Origin: Gammaproteobacteria bacterium | GTDB lineage: Bacteria; Pseudomonadota; Gammaproteobacteria; Ga0077536 | Length of the DNA: 38,879 nucleotides | Direction: 5' to 3' | NCBI GenBank assembly: GCA_030429865.1 | Contig: JAUIFX010000021.1 | Location: 1 to 38,879 of the forward strand | Position numbers and translations under genes: made by a program | The notes under the pieces: generated by a model | The model's database searches: none | What the model was told of the DNA's origin: nothing | Seen by the model: only the letters and a program-made list of their open reading frames with translations | Part shown: positions 33,632 through 38,879 of the stretch, in pieces | Position numbering within the stretch: position 1 is the first letter of the stretch | How the letters are laid out: each line of letters starts with the position of its first letter

Positions 33632-34087
33632 ATGGCAGGCCTGTATTTCGAGGAATTCAGCGTCGGACAGATCTTCGACCACCCGATCCGCCGCACGCTG
33701 ACCGAGACCGACAACGTGCTGTTCACCGCGATGACCCACAACCCCGCGCGGCTGCACCTCGACGAAGAGTATTGCAGGAACGAGACCGAGTTCGGTCAGC
33801 GCATCGTCAACAGCGCCTTCACGCTGGCGCTGATGGTCGGTATCAGCGTGCACGAAACGACGCTCGGCACCACCGTGGCGAACCTCGGCTGGGACGAGGT
33901 GCGCTTTCCGCGCCCGCTGTTCCACGGCGATACCATCCGGGTCGAATCGGAGGTGGTCGAGATCCGCGAGAGCAAATCGCGGCCGGCCAACGGCATCGTG
34001 ATCTTCGAGCACCGTGCCTACAACCAGAAAGACGAACTGGTCGCGGTGTGCAAGCGCTCCGGCCTGATGCTGAGGAAACCGGCCTGA
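33632..34087 (+). CDS. MaoC-like enoyl-CoA hydratase
   Basis: This 151-residue single-hotdog hydratase has the (R)-hydratase/MaoC catalytic region as [18 protein letters not shown]: an Asn replaces the Asp of the common GD-NP-H motif, with the His retained (LHLDEEY). [16 protein letters not shown] and [22 protein letters not shown] complete the fold. GAGGAGG is five to six bases before ATG 33632. It overlaps the CitE-like lyase gene by one base (TGATG), so the two are coupled; hydration of an unsaturated dicarboxyl-CoA followed by C-C cleavage is the natural reading. Itaconyl-CoA and mesaconyl-CoA are candidate substrates by analogy. Confidence 0.85.
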   Translation: MAGLYFEEFSVGQIFDHPIRRTLTETDNVLFTAMTHNPARLHLDEEYCRNETEFGQRIVNSAFTLALMVGISVHETTLGTTVANLGWDEVRFPRPLFHGDTIRVESEVVEIRESKSRPANGIVIFEHRAYNQKDELVAVCKRSGLMLRKPA

Positions 34088-34977
34088 TGTTACGTTCACT
34101 CCTGTTCGCCCCGGGCGATAGCGACAAGAAGATGACCAAGGCGTCGGGCATCGGCGCCGACTGCGTCATCCTCGATCTCGAGGACTCGGTGGCTGCCCAG
34201 CGCAAGCCCGTGGCGCGCGAGATGGTCGCGGAATTCCTGCGCGGCGCGCGCACGCCCGGCGTCAAGTTCTACGTCCGTGTCAACCCGCTGGATTCCGGTT
34301 TCGCGCAGCACGACATCGCGGGCGTCGCACCGGCCGCGCCCGACGGCATCGTGCTACCCAAGGCCAACGGCCCCGAGGACCTGCGCATCGTCGCGCACTA
34401 CCTCGACGTGCTCGAGGCAGAGCACGGCCTGCCGGCCGGTGGCATCGCTATCCTGCCGGTCGCGACCGAGACGCCGAGCGCGGTGTTCGGCCTCGGCGAC
34501 TATCGTCACGGCGTGCCGCGGCTCAGCGGCATCACCTGGGGAGCCGAGGATCTCGGCGCCGCGGTCGGCGCGAGCGCCAACCTCGACGCCAACAAGGACT
34601 GGACGATGCCCTACCAGACGACGCGCTCGTTGTGCCTGTTCGCGGCACACGCCAGCGGCGTGCAGGCCATCGACACCGTGATGGCCGATTTCCGCGACAC
34701 CGAGCGCCTCGAGGTCGTGTGCAACGAGGCGCGCCGCGACGGTTTCACCGGCAAGATCGCGATTCACCCGGCGCAGGTGCCGGTGATCAACGAAGCCTTC
34801 TCGCCGTCCGCGGAGGAACTCGCCCACGCCCGGGCCGTGATCGATGCCTTCAAGGCGAACCCGGACGCCGGCACGCTGCAGCTCGACGGCAAGATGATCG
34901 ACCGGCCGCACCTGGTCCAGGCAGAACGCATCCTCGCCATCGCCGCGCAGATCGCCGCACTCGGCAAGAACGCCTGA
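34087..34977 (+). CDS. CitE-like beta-hydroxyacyl-CoA lyase
   Basis: This 296-residue TIM-barrel lyase is related to citrate lyase beta and malyl/citramalyl-CoA lyases. LRSLLFAPGDSDKKM starts the fold; Arg64 (FYVRVN), the Mg ligands Glu128 (VATETP) and Asp155 (WGAEDLG), and His227 (AIHPAQV) are at expected places. It is a stand-alone protein without the citrate-lyase partners, so it acts on free acyl-CoA. Coupled to the MaoC hydratase, it could cleave (S)-citramalyl-CoA to acetyl-CoA and pyruvate, or methylmalyl-CoA to propionyl-CoA and glyoxylate. Sequence alone does not decide between them. Confidence 0.9.
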   Translation: MLRSLLFAPGDSDKKMTKASGIGADCVILDLEDSVAAQRKPVAREMVAEFLRGARTPGVKFYVRVNPLDSGFAQHDIAGVAPAAPDGIVLPKANGPEDLRIVAHYLDVLEAEHGLPAGGIAILPVATETPSAVFGLGDYRHGVPRLSGITWGAEDLGAAVGASANLDANKDWTMPYQTTRSLCLFAAHASGVQAIDTVMADFRDTERLEVVCNEARRDGFTGKIAIHPAQVPVINEAFSPSAEELAHARAVIDAFKANPDAGTLQLDGKMIDRPHLVQAERILAIAAQIAALGKNA

Positions 34978-35026
34978 ACCGGCGGCAACAACAGGGGCGG
35001 CAGCGCCCGCCCCGGGGAGAAAATCC

Positions 35027-35902
35027 ATGAACACCTGGTCCGCACGCAAGCAGTTCGTCACCGTCGATGGCAGCCGCATGGCTTACGTGGAGATGGGCGA
35101 GGGCAGACCGATCGTGTTCCAGCACGGCAACCCGACCTCGTCCTACCTGTGGCGCAACATCCTGCCCCAACTCGCCGACCTCGGACGCTGCATCGCCATC
35201 GACCTGGTCGGCATGGGGGATTCCGACAAGCTGCCCGATTCGGGCCCCGACCGCTATACCTTTGCCGAGCATCGTCACTACTGGCGCGGCGCGCTCGACG
35301 CGCTCGGCGTCAGCGATGACGTGGTGTTCGTCATCCACGACTGGGGCAGCGCGCTCGGCTTCGACTGGATAGCCGATCACCCGGCCGCGACCGCCGGCGT
35401 GGTGCACATGGAAGGCATCGTCAAGCCGCTGACCTGGGACGAGTGGCCGGAAGCGGCGCGCGACATGTTCAAGACCTTCCGTTCGCCGGCCGGCGAGGAA
35501 GTGGTCCTGCAGAAGAACGTGTTCGTCGAACGCGTGCTGCCGGCCTCGATCCTGCGCGACCTGAGCGAAGAGGAAATGGCCGCCTACGTCGCACCGTTCG
35601 CCAGGGCCGGCGAAGATCGCCGGCCGACCCTCACCTGGCCGCGCCAGATCCCGCTCGAAGGCGAGCCGGCCGATGTCTGCGCGCTGGTCCGCCGCTACGG
35701 CGAGTTCCTCGCCGGCTCACCGATCCCGAAGCTGTTCATCAGCGCAAAGCCCGGCATGATCATGAACGGCAGCGCCGGCGACTACGCGCGGAGTTGGAAG
35801 AACACCAGCGAGGTCGGCGTCGCCGGCCTGCACTTCATCCAGGAGGACTCTCCGGCCGAAATCGCCGCGGCGGTGCGCGCCTGGCTCGGCACGCTGGCCT
35901 GA
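35027..35902 (+). CDS. Haloalkane dehalogenase (HLD-II, LinB-like)
   Basis: This 291-residue alpha/beta hydrolase should release halide from haloalkanes to give alcohols. The catalytic set is complete for subfamily II: nucleophile Asp105 and halide-binding Trp106 (HDWGSALGFDW), second halide ligand Asn35 (FQHGNPTSSYLWRN), acid Glu129 (HMEGI) and base His269 (LHFIQEDSP). IDLVGMGDSDKL, NVFVERVLP and RRPTLTWPRQIPL are very LinB-like. GGGGAGA precedes ATG 35027 after a 49-base gap from the lyase. No plasmid or transposon signs surround it, so it looks like a resident chromosomal gene. The natural substrate is unknown. Confidence 0.94.
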   Translation: MNTWSARKQFVTVDGSRMAYVEMGEGRPIVFQHGNPTSSYLWRNILPQLADLGRCIAIDLVGMGDSDKLPDSGPDRYTFAEHRHYWRGALDALGVSDDVVFVIHDWGSALGFDWIADHPAATAGVVHMEGIVKPLTWDEWPEAARDMFKTFRSPAGEEVVLQKNVFVERVLPASILRDLSEEEMAAYVAPFARAGEDRRPTLTWPRQIPLEGEPADVCALVRRYGEFLAGSPIPKLFISAKPGMIMNGSAGDYARSWKNTSEVGVAGLHFIQEDSPAEIAAAVRAWLGTLA

Positions 35903-35904
35903 AC

Positions 35905-36324
35905 ATGCCCGATCTCGCTCGCCTGATCCCGCTCGGCACCTGCGCGACGCGCGAACTCGTCGTCACCCATGAACTGACCGTGCAGCATGCCTACCCGTCG
36001 CTGCCGGCGGTCTATGCGACGCCGCAGATGATCTTCGCGCTCGAGATGGCGGCGGCCGATGCCATCGCTGCCCTGCTGCCGGCAGGGTGGGGCTCGGTCG
36101 GCACGCGGGTCGAGGTGAGCCACCTCGCCGCGACGCCGATCGGCATGCGGGTGCGAGCCGAGGCGCGCGTGGTCGAAGTCGGGTCGCGTCACGTGCGCTT
36201 CGCTTGCACCGCGCACGACGAGCACGAGATCATCGGTGAGGGCTGGCACGAGCGTGCCCCGGTCGAGCTCGCGCGCTTCGTCGAGGGCGTCGCGCGCAAG
36301 ACAGCGGCTGGCGGCCGCGATTGA
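35905..36324 (+). CDS. FlK-family (fluoroacetyl-CoA thioesterase-like) hotdog thioesterase
   Basis: This 139-residue protein aligns with Streptomyces cattleya FlK. Thr39 (VYATPQM), Glu47 (ALEMAAADA) and His73 (VSHLAATPIG) reproduce the spacing of FlK Thr42, Glu50 and His76 exactly, and GSVGTRVEVSHLAATP and GEGWHERAPVEL are shared landmarks. The lid segment between Tyr and the catalytic Thr is about six residues shorter than in FlK, and the gate Phe36 has no equivalent, so fluoroacetyl-CoA specificity should not be assumed. The ATG is two bases after the dehalogenase stop, without its own ribosome site, so translation is probably coupled. A general short acyl-CoA detoxifying role is equally possible. 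Confidence 0.8.
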   Translation: MPDLARLIPLGTCATRELVVTHELTVQHAYPSLPAVYATPQMIFALEMAAADAIAALLPAGWGSVGTRVEVSHLAATPIGMRVRAEARVVEVGSRHVRFACTAHDEHEIIGEGWHERAPVELARFVEGVARKTAAGGRD

Positions 36325-36397
36325 GGCAGCGACAGCGCGCACCGGCCGCCGTGATCGTGCTCAGCACAGCGACCCCAGCGCGACAGGAGGACTATCC

Positions 36398-37216
36398 ATG
36401 AGCGCCCACAACGAGCAGGCCGAAAAGGTCACGGTGCGCACACTGCGCCAGATGAAGGAGCGTGGCGAGAAGATCGCGAGCATGACCGCCTACGATGCCG
36501 CTTTCGCCAATGCGCTGGAACGCGCCGGTATCGATTTCGTCCTCGTCGGCGATTCGCTCGGCATGGTCGTGCAGGGGCACGAGACGACGATTCCGGTCAC
36601 GGTCGACGAAATCATCTACCACTCGCGGCTGGTTGCCCGCGGACTCAGCCGCGCCATGCTCATGGCCGACATGCCGTTCATGAGCTATGCCTCCGCCGGC
36701 GACTGCCTGAAGAACGCCGCGCGCCTGATGAAGGAGGGCGGCGCCGAGATCGTCAAGCTCGAATGGGGCGAACTCGAGATCGATATGGTCGCGCGGCTGA
36801 CCGAGTGCGGCGTGCCGGTGTGCGCACATCTCGGCCTGACGCCGCAGGCGATCCACAAGTACGGCGGCTACCGCGTGCAGGGGCGCGAGGAGAAGGCCGC
36901 GGCGAAAATGAAAGAGGACGCGCGCGCGCTCGAGGAGGCCGGCGCGGACATCCTGCTGCTCGAATGCGTGCCGATGGGGCTTGCCGCCGAGATCACCCGC
37001 GACGCCAGCGTGCCGGTCATCGGCATCGGCGCCGGTCCGGACGTCGATGGCCAGATCCTCGTGCTCTACGACGTGCTCGACATCTTCCCCGGCAAACGCA
37101 CGCGGTTTTCGAAGAACTACATGGAACAGGAAGGCTCGATCCACGGCGCGCTCGCGACCTACGTGCGCGAAGTGAGGGAAGTCAGCTTCCCGACCGAACA
37201 GTACGCATTCCGCTGA
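36398..37216 (+). CDS. panB: 3-methyl-2-oxobutanoate hydroxymethyltransferase
   Basis: This 272-residue PanB transfers a hydroxymethyl group from methylene-tetrahydrofolate to ketoisovalerate, the first committed step of pantothenate and so CoA synthesis. Mg ligands Asp52, Asp91 and Glu122 and catalytic Glu189 have the spacing of E. coli Asp45, Asp84, Glu114 and Glu181; VGDSLGMVVQGHETT, MADMPFMSY, HLGLTPQ and IGIGAGPDVDGQ are standard. AGGAGG supports ATG 36398; the frame upstream is ignored. Unusually, panC is not next to it; instead tesB follows after 11 bases, linking it to the CoA-enzyme block. Confidence 0.96.
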   Translation: MSAHNEQAEKVTVRTLRQMKERGEKIASMTAYDAAFANALERAGIDFVLVGDSLGMVVQGHETTIPVTVDEIIYHSRLVARGLSRAMLMADMPFMSYASAGDCLKNAARLMKEGGAEIVKLEWGELEIDMVARLTECGVPVCAHLGLTPQAIHKYGGYRVQGREEKAAAKMKEDARALEEAGADILLLECVPMGLAAEITRDASVPVIGIGAGPDVDGQILVLYDVLDIFPGKRTRFSKNYMEQEGSIHGALATYVREVREVSFPTEQYAFR

Positions 37217-37227
37217 AGGAGTATCCC

Positions 37228-38085
37228 TTGGACGAAGCCCTGCGACGGCTGGTCGACGCGCTCGCGCTCGAACGGCTCGAAGAAAACCTGTTCCGCGGTG
37301 CGCTCAGCGACACGCATCTCAAGCGCGTCTACGGCGGCAAGGTACTCGGCGAGGCGATCAAGGCGGCGCAATCGACCGTCGAAGGCCGCGACGTGCACTC
37401 CATCCACGCCTACTTCCTGCGCGAAGCGGAGTCCGGGCGGCCGGTGATCTACGAGGTCGATCGCAGCCGCGACGGCGGCAGTTTCTCCGCGCGGCGCGTC
37501 GTTGCCGTGCAGCGTGGGCGGCCGATCTTCACGCTCGAAGCCTCGTTCCACAAGCAGGAAGCGGGCATCGAGTACCAGGCACCGGTACCCACTGTGCCGC
37601 CGCCGGAGGAACTGCCCCGAGCGAGCTTCGACCAGCTCAATCTCGAAGGCGCGACGCCCAAGGTACAGCGCATCGCGAGCATCGCGGCACCTTTCGAACT
37701 GCGCCCGGTCGATGCCTATTTCGATGCGGTACCGGCCGGCACCCCGCCGCTGCGCCGCACCTGGCTGCGCACGGTCGATACGCTGCCCGACGACGCCGAC
37801 CTGCATCGCGCGATACTCGCTTACCTGTCGGACTACGGCCTCATCACCACCCTGCTGATGCCCCAGGGTGTGCGTGCCCTGGCCGAGAACCTGTTTCTCG
37901 CCAGCCTCGATCACGCGATGTGGTTCCACCGTCCGTTCAAGATGGACGAATGGCTCTTGTACGTGTGTGAAGGTGTCAGTTCGTCCGGCGCGCGCGGCCT
38001 GGCCCGGGGCAGCTTCTACGATCGCGCCGGACGCCTCGTGGTCTCGGTCGCGCAGGAAGGTCTGATCCGCATCGGCGATGCCTGA
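37228..38085 (+). CDS. tesB: Acyl-CoA thioesterase II
   Basis: This 285-residue double-hotdog thioesterase is the same size as E. coli TesB (286). LFRGALSDTHLKRVYGGKVLGEAI, HSIHAYFLREAESGRPVIYEV, DGGSFSARRVVAVQRGRPIF, SLDHAMWFHRPFKMDEWLLY and ARGLARGSFYDRAGRLV match the family, including the catalytic Asp in LDHAMW and the late Gln in AQEGLI. The start is taken as TTG 37228, six bases after AAGGAG, since no ATG or GTG fits; the protein then begins at the expected family position. The gap from panB is 11 bases, so they share a transcript. It releases CoA from acyl chains in the cytoplasm. Confidence 0.93.
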   Translation: MDEALRRLVDALALERLEENLFRGALSDTHLKRVYGGKVLGEAIKAAQSTVEGRDVHSIHAYFLREAESGRPVIYEVDRSRDGGSFSARRVVAVQRGRPIFTLEASFHKQEAGIEYQAPVPTVPPPEELPRASFDQLNLEGATPKVQRIASIAAPFELRPVDAYFDAVPAGTPPLRRTWLRTVDTLPDDADLHRAILAYLSDYGLITTLLMPQGVRALAENLFLASLDHAMWFHRPFKMDEWLLYVCEGVSSSGARGLARGSFYDRAGRLVVSVAQEGLIRIGDA

Positions 38086-38178
38086 GCCCCGGCCGCGCCG
38101 GCGGCCCCGGTCAGCCGACAAGTGCACGACGGCGGGAGGCGCGCCACCCGCCAGCGGCCTCACGGACGTGCACGGCGG

Positions 38179-38879
38179 GTGAACGCGGCGCGGCTGCAGG
38201 TCGGACCGACGGCGTGGTTCGGACTCGCCACGCTGGTCACGGTGTGGGGCTCGGCGTTCGCCCTGACCCAGGTCGCGCTCGAAGCCATCGATCCCTGGTG
38301 GCTGACGGCGCTGCGCATCAACATCGGCGCCGCCGCGCTGCTCGCGCTGGTCCATGCCCAGGGTTACCGCCTGCCGCGCGCGCGGCGCCCCTGGCTGTGG
38401 TTCGCCTGGCTCGGCGCCATCGGCAATGTCGCGCCGTTCGCCCTGATCGCGTGGGGTCAGCAGCACGTGCCCTCGAGCCTGGCCGGCATTCTCATGTCCG
38501 CCGTGCCGCTGGTCACCATCGTCGTCGCGCACTACGTCCTGCCCGACGAGCGCCTCACGCGCCGCCGCCTGGCCGCGTTCGTGGTCGGCTTCGCCGGCGT
38601 GGTACTGCTGATCGGCCCGCTCGCGCTCGGCGACTTCAGCGCCCGCGGCATGCGCCTGCTCGCGGAGGTGGCCATCCTCGCCGCCGCCACGGGCTACGCG
38701 CTGAACGGGGTGACGGCACGCCTGGTGCCACGCCTGCCCGGGCCCGTACTGGCCTGCGGCGTACTGTGCGCGGCGGCGCTGCAGTCGCTCGTGCTGGCGG
38801 CGCTGCTCGCGCCGCCACCGGCCTGGCCGCCCTGGCGGCCCGGCCTCGCCGTGCTGCTGCTCGGCATATTCCCGACCGC
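38179..38879 (+). CDS. EamA/DMT-family transporter, 3'-truncated by the window edge
   Basis: An open frame from GTG 38179 runs off the window end, giving 233 residues. It contains repeated hydrophobic helices with the drug/metabolite transporter pattern: FGLATLVTVWGSAFALTQVAL, WWLTALRINIGAAALL, GNVAPFALIAWGQQHVPSSLAGILMSAVPLVTIV and RRLAAFVVGFAGVVLLIGP, then the start of the second repeat (ILAAATGYALNGVTAR). These are inner-membrane exporters of small metabolites. No clear ribosome site is seen; GTG 38122 is an in-frame alternative adding 19 residues. The substrate is unknown. Confidence 0.85.
   Translation, partial: MNAARLQVGPTAWFGLATLVTVWGSAFALTQVALEAIDPWWLTALRINIGAAALLALVHAQGYRLPRARRPWLWFAWLGAIGNVAPFALIAWGQQHVPSSLAGILMSAVPLVTIVVAHYVLPDERLTRRRLAAFVVGFAGVVLLIGPLALGDFSARGMRLLAEVAILAAATGYALNGVTARLVPRLPGPVLACGVLCAAALQSLVLAALLAPPPAWPPWRPGLAVLLLGIFPT

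Noticed and set aside
1-38879. CRISPR arrays, tRNA/rRNA genes, insertion sequences or prophage genes
   Set aside because: No regularly spaced direct repeats, cloverleaf sequence, transposase, integrase or flanking repeats were seen by eye.

Overview
The window is a GC-rich, tightly packed chromosomal segment with 31 supported protein genes, including one cut at each edge. Most genes have clear Shine-Dalgarno sites, and there is no sign of phage, insertion sequences, CRISPR, rRNA or tRNA. A RegB/RegA redox two-component pair, hydroxyectoine genes, a TesB thioesterase and many CoA-pathway enzymes suggest a salt-tolerant, aerobic, catabolically versatile proteobacterium (gamma or alpha). That assignment is inference from gene content only.

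Layout. (1) 1-2709: end of an ectoine operon (ectC fragment, ectD) and a PutP-like sodium:solute symporter, i.e. osmoprotectant synthesis and probably uptake. (2) 2773-6969: four luciferase-like monooxygenase (LLM) flavin/F420 oxidoreductases, one facing the other three. (3) 7081-9719: a secreted SH3-like protein translationally coupled to an M48 metalloprotease, then a convergent DUF3047 protein with a lectin-like N-terminus. (4) 9907-11624: a GST-like protein and a fifth LLM enzyme. (5) 11666-12457: an RRM RNA-binding protein on the minus strand with a long structured upstream region. (6) 12458-19510, minus strand: an operon for an acetone-carboxylase-type enzyme (alpha, gamma, beta), a fumarylacetoacetate-hydrolase-family enzyme and a quinone oxidoreductase, ending in a good intrinsic terminator. 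(7) 19716-23652: a divergent GntR regulator, two more LLM enzymes and a metallo-beta-lactamase-fold hydrolase. (8) 23758-26683: a tandem-duplicated cytochrome c divergent from regB-regA, with a RegA-box-like inverted repeat between them. (9) 26762-38085: a long plus-strand run of acyl-CoA genes: CaiB/BaiF CoA-transferase, HMG-CoA-synthase-like/DUF35 fusion, thiolase, acyl-CoA dehydrogenase, malonyl-CoA-synthetase-like ligase, MaoC hydratase, CitE-like lyase, haloalkane dehalogenase, FlK-family thioesterase, panB and tesB. (10) 38179-end: a truncated EamA transporter.

How the genes may work together (inference): LLM oxygenases and the dehalogenase could open unusual substrates (ketones, terpenoid-like or halogenated molecules). 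The ketone carboxylase would turn ketones into beta-keto acids, and the CoA enzymes would activate, dehydrogenate, hydrate and cleave the acids to central metabolites. RegBA and the duplicated cytochrome c suggest redox-tuned electron transfer. The strongest leads are the RegA-box-like repeat, the HMG-CoA-synthase-like/DUF35 fusion lacking the catalytic cysteine beside a thiolase, the ketone carboxylase operon with a palindrome in its divergent promoter, and the dehalogenase/FlK-like thioesterase pair.
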